A stretch of 15,274 nucleotides of DNA, from positions 1 to 15,274 of the forward strand of contig DASYLJ010000188.1 in the NCBI GenBank assembly GCA_036009625.1, given 5' to 3'. Every line of letters begins with the position of its first letter. The stretch's first letter is position 1. A model generated the notes under the pieces. The model was not told the origin of the DNA. It did not search any database and saw nothing but the letters and a program-made list of their open reading frames with translations. Positions 7,756 through 15,274 of the stretch are shown here, one piece after another. The DNA is from DASYLJ01 sp036009625. GTDB taxonomy: Bacteria > Desulfobacterota > Binatia > DP-6. The position numbers and the translations under genes are program-made.

Positions 7756-8378
7756 TTCGCGTCAACCTCCTGCCGACCGAGGACGCTCAGCGTGCCGCCG
7801 GCCAGCGCCAGGAGCTGGCCGTCGGCAGCCTCGTCGTCGCCCTGGCGGTGCTCCTGCTGGTGCTGGCTCACGGCTGGCAGCAATTCCAGATCGTGAACGT
7901 CGACAGGCAGCTGGCGCGGACCAACAAGGGCATCGAAGCCATTCAGGGCTCCTACGTCGAGATCAGCCGCATGGAGCAGCAGAAGGCCGAGCTCAAGGAG
8001 AAGCTGCAGGTGATCTCCGAGCTCGAGGCCCGGAGCAGCGGACCCGTCCGCATCCTGGCCGACGTCTCCGCGGCCACGCCCGATCGCCTCTGGCTCACCG
8101 ATTTCGCGGAGTCGGGCGGCAAGATCACGCTCACCGGTTTCGGCGTCGACGAGCAGACCGTCGCCGAGTTCCTGCGCCGCCTGAGCTCCTCGCCCTACTT
8201 CAAGAGCGTCGACCTCGACGAGACCAGCGAAGACGAGAAGAGCGGGCTCAAGGACAAGAAGTTCGTCATCTCCGGCCAGGTGAACTATCTGGGCGCCCAG
8301 GCGCCCGCGAAGACGGCGGAGGCACCGGCGCCCGGGAAGGCGAAGACCGTCGCCGCCAAGACGGGAGCGGGCCGATGA
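7752..8378 (+). CDS. pilN: Type IV pilus inner-membrane protein PilN
   Basis: Bitopic inner-membrane protein of the pilus alignment subcomplex; it binds PilM through its cytoplasmic tail and pairs with PilO in the periplasm. It has 208 residues. The N-terminus MIRVNLLP carries the conserved (I/V)NLLP PilM-docking motif, followed by one membrane helix (about 22-40), a coiled coil (about 48-100) and a ferredoxin-like periplasmic domain (about 100-178) with the typical DRLWLTDF segment. The last 25 residues are an Ala/Pro/Lys-rich tail beyond the core. The ATG overlaps the pilM stop, and the pilN stop in turn overlaps the pilO ATG; both junctions are ATGA. Confidence 0.94.
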   Translation: MIRVNLLPTEDAQRAAGQRQELAVGSLVVALAVLLLVLAHGWQQFQIVNVDRQLARTNKGIEAIQGSYVEISRMEQQKAELKEKLQVISELEARSSGPVRILADVSAATPDRLWLTDFAESGGKITLTGFGVDEQTVAEFLRRLSSSPYFKSVDLDETSEDEKSGLKDKKFVISGQVNYLGAQAPAKTAEAPAPGKAKTVAAKTGAGR

Positions 8379-9049
8379 TCCTCGGAGTGCTCGACGATCT
8401 CCGTGAGCGACCGCCGCTCCAGAAGCTCGGCGCGCTGATCTTCCTGGTGGCGGTCGTCGTCATCCTCGACTGGCAGTACGTCTACGGGCCACGCGCCGAG
8501 ACGCTCGCCGAGACGCGCTCGCTGCTCCAGCAGCGGGACGAGGAGCTCAAGACCAAGAGCGAGAAGGCCGACGCCCGCGCCGACGCCGAGAAGGAGCTGA
8601 AGGAGCTTACGGCAGAGCTGAAGCGCGCCGAGGCGCGCCTGCCCGATCAGCGCGAGATCGCGAACCTGCTCTCCAGCATCGCGTCCAGCGCACGCGGTGT
8701 GGGGCTCGACATCACGCTCTTCCGGCAGCAGCCGGAGACCTATGCCGACTTCTACGCCAACGTGCCGGTCGAGATGAACATGCGCGGCACGTACCACGAC
8801 GTCGCGATGTTCCTCGATCGTGTGAAGCGGCTCGATCGGATCGTGAACATCAGCGACATCAATCTCCAGAAGCCCACCATGCAGGGCGATCGCATGGTTC
8901 TCGACGCGTCGTGCACCGCGACCACGTTCCGCTTCCTGCAGGAAGCCGAGCGCGAAAAGATCAACGCGGAGAAGGACGCCAAGAAGGGCAAGGACGGCAA
9001 GGACGGCAAGGCGGCGCCCACGAAGCGGCCGTCGAGGAGGGGGGCATGA
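8375..9049 (+). CDS. pilO: Type IV pilus inner-membrane protein PilO
   Basis: Partner of PilN in the inner-membrane alignment subcomplex, 224 residues. A short cytoplasmic segment (LDDLRERPPLQK, 6-17) precedes one membrane helix (about 18-33). A charged coiled coil follows (about 42-95, rich in Glu, Lys and Ala), then a ferredoxin-like domain (about 97-190) containing YADFYANVPVEMNMRGTYH and the MFLDRVKRLDRIVNISDI helix-strand typical of PilO. The last 30 residues are unusual: a Lys/Gly/Asp repeat tail ending in PTKRPSRR, which would lie in the periplasm. Four-base overlaps with both neighbours indicate coupled translation. Confidence 0.94.
   Translation: MILGVLDDLRERPPLQKLGALIFLVAVVVILDWQYVYGPRAETLAETRSLLQQRDEELKTKSEKADARADAEKELKELTAELKRAEARLPDQREIANLLSSIASSARGVGLDITLFRQQPETYADFYANVPVEMNMRGTYHDVAMFLDRVKRLDRIVNISDINLQKPTMQGDRMVLDASCTATTFRFLQEAEREKINAEKDAKKGKDGKDGKAAPTKRPSRRGA
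8987..9011 (+). repeat. 9-bp tandem repeat GGCAAGGAC in the 3' end of pilO
   Basis: The 9-bp unit occurs 2.8 times in tandem and keeps the reading frame, encoding a GKD-GKD-GK tail. Such in-frame repeats can gain or lose units by slippage without breaking the gene. Confidence 0.7.
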
Positions 9050-9534
9050 GGCGGACCATCGTCCTCGCACTCTGCGTCGCCGCGATGGCGTCGCCCGTCT
9101 GGGCAGCCCCGGACGCGGCTCCGCCTGCAGCACGCGCACCCAAGCCGGCGGTCCCTGGCGCCGAAGAGCCGGTGTACGAGGCGGTGGGTCGTCGTGACCC
9201 GTTCCGTCCGCCGCGCGCCACCTCGGGTGTCGCCGACACGCAGACACCGTTGCAGCGATTCGAGATCGGCCAGCTCCGACTGGTCGCGGTCATCTACAAT
9301 ACCCAGGAGCCACGCGCCGTCGTCGAGGACGACGCCGGGCTCGGGTACATCGTGAAAGTGGGAACGCCGATCGGCACCAACGGCGGGGCCGTGCGTGCGA
9401 TCGAGAAGGGTCGGGTCCTCGTCCGCGAGGACGCCGAAGACTTCTACGGCGACAGTCAGGCATCCGAGGTGGTGCTCGAGCTCACGGGCGGCAACGTAGG
9501 CCGACCGGCGGGGCGTGAGAGGGGGAGGCGATGA
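9046..9534 (+). CDS. pilP: Type IV pilus periplasmic protein PilP
   Basis: Periplasmic linker between PilN/PilO and the N0/N1 domains of the PilQ secretin. It has 162 residues. An N-terminal signal peptide (basic MRRT, hydrophobic 5-16) probably ends at VWA-AP (residue 20). A disordered Ala/Pro linker follows (21-42), then the conserved GRRDPFRPP motif (48-56) and a small beta-sandwich HR domain (about 70-148) with LRLVAVI and YIVKVGTPIG strands. PilP proteins are commonly lipoproteins, but no credible lipobox is present: the only cysteine, C10, follows Leu inside the hydrophobic core. An AGGAGG lies just upstream of the ATG, which overlaps the pilO stop. Confidence 0.93.
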   Translation: MRRTIVLALCVAAMASPVWAAPDAAPPAARAPKPAVPGAEEPVYEAVGRRDPFRPPRATSGVADTQTPLQRFEIGQLRLVAVIYNTQEPRAVVEDDAGLGYIVKVGTPIGTNGGAVRAIEKGRVLVREDAEDFYGDSQASEVVLELTGGNVGRPAGRERGRR

Positions 9535-11660
9535 GGAGGTTCGGGCAGACTATCGGGATGCTGGTGCTCGCGATCGCGTGGGCGCCGATACAGCCCGTGT
9601 TGGCAGAGGACGGCACCACCGACGTCGTCATCGACACCGAAGCGGCCATCGAGACACCGATCGACGCGCAGGTCGAGGAACCGCCGGCGGCCGCACCGGT
9701 CGACATCGTGGCGGAGACGCCGGCGTCCCCCTGGCTCGCGGTGCGCGACGTGCGTGTCGAGCCGGTCGGCACGGGCAAGCGCGTCGTCGTCCAGCTCAGT
9801 CGCGCGCCCGAGAGCGTGCGCCAGTTTTCACTGCCCAATCCCCCGCGACTGGTGATCGACGTTGCCGGCCCGGTGAAGGGCGGCGACTCGCGCGAGGCGC
9901 GCTTCAGCGTCGATGACGCCATCGTCTCCGGCGTACGCGCGGCGCGTTTCAAGGGCCGCCTGCGCGTCGTGCTCGATCTGCGCGACCCGGCTACCGTCCT
10001 CGCGGTGCGTCCCGAGGGTGACGGCGTCGTCGCCGAATTCGGCGAGGCCACGGCCAAGCTCGACGCCCCCCCGGCGACCCAGCGCGCGGAACGCAGCTAT
10101 CAGGTCGCCGCGCCCGTTCAGGCCGCCGCCCCCGTCGCCGATCCGGTGCGCGACGAAGTGCCACTGCTTCTCGCCGCGGCGAAGGCCATCGCGCCCGCGC
10201 CTACGACGGCGCGTCCGGCGCCGCAGACGCGCATGCGGCGCGACCTCCTCGGCAACGAGCAGTCCTTCAACGGTCAGCGCATCTCGCTCGATTTCAAGGA
10301 TGCCGACATCCAGAACGTGCTGCGCGTGCTGGCCGACGTCAGCAACATGAACATCATCGCGACCGACGACGTGAAGGGAAAGATCACCCTGCACCTCTCC
10401 GAGGTGCCGTGGGATCAGGCGCTCGATCTCGTGCTGCGCACGAACCGTCTCGAGGCCACCGAAGAAGGCAACGTCATGCGCATCTCGACGATCGGCCGGC
10501 TGAAGGAGGAGCGCGAGGCACTGCGCGCCGCCGTCGACGCCGAGCGCGAGCTCGAGCCGCTCCGCATCGCGTATCAGCGCGTCAACTACGCCCGCGCCGA
10601 CGAAGCCCTCATCGACAAGGTGAAGGGCGTGCTCAGCGACCGCGGCAGCGTCACGTTCGACGATCGTACCAACACCATCATCGTGCGCGACATCCAGCAC
10701 GGTATCGTCGACGCCGAGCAGCTGATCCACGAGCTCGACGTGCAGAGCCCGCAGGTGCTCATCGAAGCGAACATCGTCGAGGCCACCGAAGACTTCGGTC
10801 GCGGCCTCGGTGTGCAGTGGGGCTACAGCTACAACGGCGGTCCCACCACCGGCACGCCCACCGGCTCGAATTTCCCGGGAACGGTCGGCATCGGGGGCTC
10901 CGGCGTCGGGTCGGGCTCGGCACCGCCGCCGAGCGGCTCGGGCGCGCCCGCGGGACGCGTTCCGTTCATCGCCGACTTCCCGGTGCCGTCGAACTTCGGC
11001 TCCGGCTTCGGCCCGGGCGCAGGCTCGGCCCTCGATCTGGCCCTGGGCTCGCTCAACGGCTCGTCCACCCTCGCGGCCCGATTGACCGCGTTGGAGGAGG
11101 AGGGCAAGGGTAAGGTCATCAGTCGTCCCCGCGTCATCACCATGAACAACGTGGCGGCGACGATCCAGAGCCTCACGATCCTGCGCGTCAAGCTGCCGTC
11201 CACCGGCACCGTCATCAACACGGGCACCGGCGGCGTCGCGGGCGGGTCGAGCACGGCGACGGAGAAGATCAACACCGGCATCACGCTGGTGGTCACCCCG
11301 CAGGTGTCCGCCGACGGATTCGTGCTCATGAACATCTACGCCAAGTCGTCGGTCCCCGATTTCAACCGCGCGGTCGACGGCATCCCGAACGAGATCAGCC
11401 GCGAGGCGAACTCGAACGTCCTCATCAAGGACGGCGAGACCGTCGTGCTGGGTGGCATCTTCCGGCACATCAGCGACGATCGCGAGTCGGGTCTTCCCTT
11501 CCTGCGCAACGTCCCGGGCCTGGGTTGGCTCTTCAAGCGCACGCTCGATTCGAAGCGTCAGGAAGAGCTCCTGGTGTTCCTCACGCCCAAGGTCGTCGAG
11601 ACCGGCACCGTGGCCCTGCCGCCGGCCGAGCGCCTGTGGGAGCAGCGGAGGGGCGGCTGA
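9531..11660 (+). CDS. pilQ: Type IV pilus secretin PilQ
   Basis: Outer-membrane ring through which the pilus passes, 709 residues. A signal peptide (cleavage near VLA-ED, residue 25) is followed by an acidic linker. There is one AMIN peptidoglycan-binding domain (about 70-175), an Ala/Pro linker (178-235), an STN/N0 domain (about 249-310, ISLDFKDADIQNVLRVLADV) and a secretin N1 domain (about 340-402). The secretin beta-barrel (about 405-690) contains VLIEANIVEATEDFG, KGKVISRPRVITMNN, the VPDFN segment, IKDGETVVLGGIF and the VPGLGWLFK signature. Residues 436-497 are a Gly/Ser/Pro-rich insert. Many PilQ proteins carry two AMIN domains; only one is visible here. A GGGAGG site precedes the ATG, which overlaps the pilP stop. 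Confidence 0.96.
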   Translation: MRRFGQTIGMLVLAIAWAPIQPVLAEDGTTDVVIDTEAAIETPIDAQVEEPPAAAPVDIVAETPASPWLAVRDVRVEPVGTGKRVVVQLSRAPESVRQFSLPNPPRLVIDVAGPVKGGDSREARFSVDDAIVSGVRAARFKGRLRVVLDLRDPATVLAVRPEGDGVVAEFGEATAKLDAPPATQRAERSYQVAAPVQAAAPVADPVRDEVPLLLAAAKAIAPAPTTARPAPQTRMRRDLLGNEQSFNGQRISLDFKDADIQNVLRVLADVSNMNIIATDDVKGKITLHLSEVPWDQALDLVLRTNRLEATEEGNVMRISTIGRLKEEREALRAAVDAERELEPLRIAYQRVNYARADEALIDKVKGVLSDRGSVTFDDRTNTIIVRDIQHGIVDAEQLIHELDVQSPQVLIEANIVEATEDFGRGLGVQWGYSYNGGPTTGTPTGSNFPGTVGIGGSGVGSGSAPPPSGSGAPAGRVPFIADFPVPSNFGSGFGPGAGSALDLALGSLNGSSTLAARLTALEEEGKGKVISRPRVITMNNVAATIQSLTILRVKLPSTGTVINTGTGGVAGGSSTATEKINTGITLVVTPQVSADGFVLMNIYAKSSVPDFNRAVDGIPNEISREANSNVLIKDGETVVLGGIFRHISDDRESGLPFLRNVPGLGWLFKRTLDSKRQEELLVFLTPKVVETGTVALPPAERLWEQRRGG

Positions 11661-11680
11661 CGCGTCCGCCTGCACGGTAG

Positions 11681-12190
11681 GTGGGACACATCATCCTCGC
11701 GGGATTCATGGCAACGGGAAAGACAGAGGTCGGCCGCCGACTGGCGCAACGACTCGGACGCGCGTTCGTCGACACCGACGCGCTGGTCGAGGCCGACGCT
11801 GGCAGCACCGTGGCGAGCATCTTCGCCGCCGAGGGTGAGGCCGCATTCCGTGCCCGCGAGCGGGCGGCAGTGGAACGAGCCTGCGGCATGCTCGACGCGG
11901 TGATCGCCATCGGTGGCGGCGCGCTGCTCGACGCGGAGAACCGTCGCCGGCTCACCGCAGCCGGTGCGGTGGTCTGCCTCACCGCGACACCGCAGGAGAT
12001 CCTGCGACGGGTCGGCAACGCCGCCAGTCGGCCGTTGCTCCGCGGGCCGGGCAACCGGCTCGAACGCATCCGCACGCTCATGGCCGAGCGTGCACCCGTC
12101 TACGCCCTGGCGACGCACACGGTGGACACCACGGGGCTGTCCGTCGACCAGATCACCGACCGCGTCCGGTCGCTCGTGGCGGATCGGTGA
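11681..12190 (+). CDS. aroK: Shikimate kinase, GTG start
   Basis: Phosphorylates shikimate at the 3-hydroxyl using ATP, the fifth step of chorismate synthesis; cytoplasmic. It has 169 residues, the usual size. Walker A GFMATGKT (8-15), the shikimate-binding DTD (D31 and D33), FRARE with R57, the GGG loop (78-80), the lid arginine R117 in SRPLL, and R137 in the adenine-binding region are all present. The start must be GTG 11681: the next Met (residue 10) lies inside the P-loop. No strong ribosome site is visible. It follows pilQ by 20 bases and precedes aroB by seven, the well-known pilMNOPQ-aroKB order. Confidence 0.95.
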   Translation: MGHIILAGFMATGKTEVGRRLAQRLGRAFVDTDALVEADAGSTVASIFAAEGEAAFRARERAAVERACGMLDAVIAIGGGALLDAENRRRLTAAGAVVCLTATPQEILRRVGNAASRPLLRGPGNRLERIRTLMAERAPVYALATHTVDTTGLSVDQITDRVRSLVADR

Positions 12191-12197
12191 CGGTGGC

Positions 12198-13313
12198 ATG
12201 CGCACGGGGGCGGCGGTGGTGATGGAGGCGGAACGACGGATCGACGAGGTGGTCGTCGCCCTCGGCGAGCGCTCGTATCCGATCGTCGTCGGCGAGGGCG
12301 TGCTGTCGGAAATCGGCCCGCGGCTCGCCGGCCTCGGCTTTCGCGGGCGCTCTGCCGTCGTGACGGGAGAGCTGGTCGCCACGCTCTACCTCGAGCCGGT
12401 GCTGGGATCGCTGCGTGCGGCGGGGTTCGAGCCGCTGGTCATCACGATTCCCGATGGCGAGGAGCACAAGAACCTCGCCTGGCTGGCGCTGATCTACGAT
12501 CGGCTGCTCGAGGCAGGCATCGAGCGCAGGACGCCGCTGGTAGCGCTCGGGGGCGGCGTCATCGGCGACCTCACTGGCTTCGCCGCGGCCACGCTGCTGC
12601 GCGGGCTACCGGTTGTACAGGTGCCCACCACGCTACTGGCGATGGTGGACGCGGCCATCGGCGGCAAGACAGCCGTCAACCATGCCGTCGGCAAGAACCT
12701 GATCGGCGCCTTCCACCAGCCGCGCCTCGTGCTCGCCGACACCGGCGTGCTGCGCACGCTGCCGCGACGCGAGCTGCTCGCCGGCCTGGCGGAGGTGATC
12801 AAGTACGGCGTCATCCGCGACGCCGACCTGTTCGCCGACATCGAGACGCATCTCGACGACGTGCTGGCGCTCGACGCCGATGCCCTCGCTCGAGTGATCG
12901 GTGCCTCGTGCCGGCACAAGGCCGAGGTGGTCGCGCGCGACGAGCGCGAAGAAGGTACCGAGCGGGCCACACTCAACTACGGCCACACCGTCGGTCACGC
13001 CGTCGAGATGCTCACCGAGTATCGACGGCTGCTCCACGGTGAGGCGGTGGCCATTGGCATGGTGGCGGCGGCGCGCGTATCGCACGGGCTCGGACTGTGT
13101 GACGCGTCGGTCGTCACGCGCATCGAAGGTGTGCTGCGTCGGGCGGGGCTGCCCACGAGCATTCCGGACGATCTGGAGCGACCCGCGCTGGCGCTGGCGA
13201 TGCGCAGCGACAAGAAGTCGGCCGGCGGGAAGATTCGCTTCGTGGCGGTGGAGGCGATCGGTCGCGTGCGACTGGTCGAGCTCGTGGGGACGGAGATCGT
13301 GAACCATTTCTGA
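12198..13313 (+). CDS. aroB: 3-dehydroquinate synthase
   Basis: NAD- and metal-dependent enzyme converting DAHP to 3-dehydroquinate, the second shikimate-pathway step. The product is 371 residues from ATG 12198, or 363 from ATG 12222; the conserved part begins with VVVALGERSYPIVVG, so either is possible. Motifs: PDGEEHKN (85-92), the NAD-binding GGGVIGDLTGF (118-128), VPTTLLAMVDAAIGGKTAVN (142-161), AEVIKYG (198-204, ligand E199), NYGHTVGHAVE (260-270) and HGEAVAIGM (280-288), which supply the metal-binding histidines. Catalytically complete. Last gene of the pil-aro operon; a 40-base gap follows. Confidence 0.96.
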   Translation: MRTGAAVVMEAERRIDEVVVALGERSYPIVVGEGVLSEIGPRLAGLGFRGRSAVVTGELVATLYLEPVLGSLRAAGFEPLVITIPDGEEHKNLAWLALIYDRLLEAGIERRTPLVALGGGVIGDLTGFAAATLLRGLPVVQVPTTLLAMVDAAIGGKTAVNHAVGKNLIGAFHQPRLVLADTGVLRTLPRRELLAGLAEVIKYGVIRDADLFADIETHLDDVLALDADALARVIGASCRHKAEVVARDEREEGTERATLNYGHTVGHAVEMLTEYRRLLHGEAVAIGMVAAARVSHGLGLCDASVVTRIEGVLRRAGLPTSIPDDLERPALALAMRSDKKSAGGKIRFVAVEAIGRVRLVELVGTEIVNHF

Positions 13314-13353
13314 CGCGTGCAGGCGTCGGGATCGAGGGGCGGGGAGGAGTATC

Positions 13354-14235
13354 ATGCGGAAAAAGAGGAGGGGGTCGATCCTGGTTGGGGTCCTGGCCTC
13401 GATGTTGATGGCTGGGGTCGTGCCCGCTGCGGCGGACGATTCGCTCGTATTCCGGGCGATCGGCTTCTATCAGGGCGAGGCCGACATCTCGGAAGGATCG
13501 ATCACGTGTGAGGTGCCGAACATCCAGTCCGCCTTCGTGGACAACGGGTTCAGCTTGGGGATGTGGAACAGCTTCGGCACGCCCACGATGTCCTTCCCCG
13601 ACATCAACAACCCGTTCGGGAATCCGTGCGGTGGCTGGATCCAGCTGCGCAACGCCATGCTGGTGAACGGCATCAACCTCACCCGCGTGGAGCTGAAGCT
13701 GCGCATCGCCGGCGCGGGCCGGTTCAAGAATCAGGTGCCCACCCGCAAGGGCTTCCCGCTCGCCTGCCGCGAGTTCAACAAGGTGAAGTTCTTCACGGGC
13801 GCGCGTCTCGATCCGGCCGACAGCGACACGACGGTCTCCAACAGCGGTGCGCCGAACGTCGCCTTCGTGCAGCTGGTGCCGATGATCTCGCCACAGCTCG
13901 TCAACTGCCTGCGCGGCCAGTACACGTCGCTGTCCACCGACGAGCTGTCGTCCCTACCGCTTGTCATCCGCGCCAAGGCGGTCGGTCGGGCCGACGATGG
14001 CTCGTCGTACCGGACGAACACCATCCAGTACACGTTGACGCTCCGTCACGTCTGCGGTAACGGACGCCTCGACGACGGCGAGGAATGCGACCCGAACGCT
14101 CCCAACACGTGTTTCCTCGGCACCTGCCAGGACGGCGAGTGCGGCGACAGCGGCTTCCCCTGCTTCGCCGACGCGGATTGCGTCGGGACGTGCTCGCCCG
14201 CGGGCGAGCCGTTCGAATGCGGATGCGTCTACTAG
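13354..14235 (+). CDS. Secreted Cys-rich protein, unrecognised N-terminal domain
   Basis: Function unknown; 293 residues. A strong GGAGGAG site lies four bases before the ATG. A signal peptide with a basic start (MRKKRRGS) and hydrophobic core probably ends near AAA-DD (residue 27). Residues 28-232 look like an extracellular beta-rich domain with four cysteines (52, 92, 138, 185), probably two disulfides; I do not recognise this family. Residues 234-291 hold ten cysteines, opening with CGNGRLDDGEECD, the pattern of the DUF4215/myxococcus Cys-rich repeat found in surface proteins of deltaproteobacteria-like lineages. Only one such repeat is visible, with no MYXO-CTERM-type anchor, so it may be released or periplasmic. 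Its end overlaps the next gene by 19 bases, suggesting joint expression. Coding certainty is high; no role can be assigned. Confidence 0.85.
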   Translation: MRKKRRGSILVGVLASMLMAGVVPAAADDSLVFRAIGFYQGEADISEGSITCEVPNIQSAFVDNGFSLGMWNSFGTPTMSFPDINNPFGNPCGGWIQLRNAMLVNGINLTRVELKLRIAGAGRFKNQVPTRKGFPLACREFNKVKFFTGARLDPADSDTTVSNSGAPNVAFVQLVPMISPQLVNCLRGQYTSLSTDELSSLPLVIRAKAVGRADDGSSYRTNTIQYTLTLRHVCGNGRLDDGEECDPNAPNTCFLGTCQDGECGDSGFPCFADADCVGTCSPAGEPFECGCVY

Positions 14236-15212
14236 CCGGAGTGTTCGTGCTGCTCGGCGCGGTCCTCGGGGCCGCGCCGCGAGCCGGGGCGGCCGATGCG
14301 GCGCCCCGGCTGGAGATCGAAAAGCCCGTGTTCGACTTCGGCACCGTCGAGCAGGGCACCCGGGTGGAGCACGCCTTCAAGGTTCGCAACGGTGGCTCCG
14401 CCTCGCTGCAGGTGTCGAAGGTCGACAGCTCCTGCGGCTGCACCGCCGGCGTGTCGGCCGATGGCTTCGTCGGCCCGGGACGCGACACCTGGATCACGGT
14501 GACCCTCGACACGACGCGGATCTCCGGCCGCACCGCCAAGACCGTCATCGTGCACAGCAACGATCCGACGGTTCCCGAAGCGGCGCTCTCGCTCACCGGT
14601 CAGGTCGTCACCGACGTGGTGGTGAACCCCACGCCGCTCTACCTGGGGCGTATCCGTCGCGGCCAGACGATCCGCCGCGAGCTCGTGATCTCGGCCGGAC
14701 GCCCGGGTGCTCCGCACGACGTGATCGACGTCGCGACCGAGACCCCCGCCGTGCGTGCCTACGTGGAGGCCGGCGACACTCCGGACCAGCAGCGGGTCGT
14801 GGTGGAGATCACGCCGAACCTCCCGCTCGGTCGCTTCACCGACGAGCTGCGCGTCCGCACCTCGAGCCCGCGCCAGCCCATCGTGATCATCCCGGTCTTC
14901 GGCAGCATCGAGAGCGACCTCGCCGCCCTCCCGCCGCAGGTCACCTTCGACCTTGCACGCGACGAGACGCACGACGTCCAGGTGCGCAATCGCAGCGGCC
15001 ACCTGGTCGCCGTCACGCACGTCACCGCCACGCCCCCGATCGCGTACGACCTGAAGACCGTCAAAGCCGGTCTCGAGTGGCTCCTGAGGCTGCGCCTCAC
15101 CTCGCGCCCGCCCGACAACTGGGCGGATGGCGCCGTCGAGCTGTTCACCGACCACCCGACCGACCATCGGGTCGTCGTGCCCGTGTTCGCGATCGACCGC
15201 TCGCGTAGCTGA
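14217..15212 (+). CDS. Exported DUF1573 protein with three Ig-like modules
   Basis: Function unknown; 331 residues from ATG 14217, or 329 from ATG 14223. A signal peptide (hydrophobic about 5-20) probably ends near AGA-AD (residues 25-26). Residues 32-128 match the DUF1573 beta-sandwich: PVFDFGTVEQG, then the family's CGC (73-75) and HSNDPTVPEAALSLTG. Residues about 132-230 repeat the pattern (LYLGRIRRGQTIRRELVI and a closing IPVFG strand). A third module at about 233-326 has a similar strand order (VTFDLARDETHDVQVRN and FTDHPTDHRVVVPVFAI) without the CGC. The start lies inside the end of the preceding gene, so translation is likely coupled. DUF1573 proteins are typically extracytoplasmic and structurally ASPM/Hydin-like; no enzyme activity is implied. 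Confidence 0.88.
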   Translation: MRMRLLAGVFVLLGAVLGAAPRAGAADAAPRLEIEKPVFDFGTVEQGTRVEHAFKVRNGGSASLQVSKVDSSCGCTAGVSADGFVGPGRDTWITVTLDTTRISGRTAKTVIVHSNDPTVPEAALSLTGQVVTDVVVNPTPLYLGRIRRGQTIRRELVISAGRPGAPHDVIDVATETPAVRAYVEAGDTPDQQRVVVEITPNLPLGRFTDELRVRTSSPRQPIVIIPVFGSIESDLAALPPQVTFDLARDETHDVQVRNRSGHLVAVTHVTATPPIAYDLKTVKAGLEWLLRLRLTSRPPDNWADGAVELFTDHPTDHRVVVPVFAIDRSRS

Positions 15213-15228
15213 GCGTCGCGGTTGTGGT

Positions 15229-15274
<46 letters not shown>

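Noticed and set aside
9828..11675. 615-codon minus-strand open frame
   Set aside because: Antisense to pilQ, which shows complete AMIN, STN and secretin motifs. The minus frame has no family motif and an Arg/Asp/His-rich shadow composition.
14232..15167. 311-codon minus-strand open frame
   Set aside because: Antisense to the DUF1573 gene, with no recognisable motif and no ribosome site.

Overview
This is a GC-rich bacterial stretch, probably a metagenomic contig end, because it stops in a 46-base run of G. The gene content (a complete type IV pilus alignment operon joined to aroKB, a priA-def-fmt-rsmB cluster, sigma-54-type promoters, and a secreted protein ending in a 'myxococcus-type' Cys-rich repeat) suggests a deltaproteobacteria-like lineage such as Myxococcota, Desulfobacterota or Binatota. 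That placement is inference from content, not from a marker tree.

Layout. Positions 1-6169 form a minus-strand housekeeping operon, transcribed priA > def > fmt > rsmB > aroC. It covers replication restart, removal and addition of N-formyl groups, 16S rRNA m5C methylation, and the last step of chorismate synthesis. aroC runs off the left edge. Positions 6170-6633 are a divergent, gene-free control region. Positions 6634-13313 are a tightly packed plus-strand operon, pilM-pilN-pilO-pilP-pilQ-aroK-aroB. The four pil junctions all share the same 4-bp stop/start overlap (ATGA). Positions 13354-15212 hold two exported proteins on the same strand: an unrecognised Cys-rich secreted protein and a DUF1573 protein whose start overlaps its end.

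How the genes work together. PilM (cytoplasmic actin-like), PilN and PilO (inner-membrane bitopic), PilP (periplasmic) and PilQ (outer-membrane secretin) make up the alignment subcomplex and pore of the type IVa pilus. aroK and aroB behind pilQ, and aroC in the opposite operon, supply three of the seven shikimate-pathway steps, so the pathway is split across the two divergent transcription units.

The most interesting part is the control region. It contains two sequences with the exact GG-N10-GC spacing of sigma-54 promoters (6332-6347 and 6453-6468), both facing pilM. Upstream lies a 9-bp direct repeat with an 11-bp period; each unit carries a GTGTC core like that remembered for PilR sites in Pseudomonas. 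Between the two promoters is a 19-bp hairpin capped by a GCAA tetraloop, which could terminate a roughly 67-nt sigma-54-driven small RNA or act as an attenuator. A structured leader of about 155 nt follows. Everything else in the window is recognisable, conserved machinery, apart from the N-terminal domain of the secreted protein at 13354-14235.
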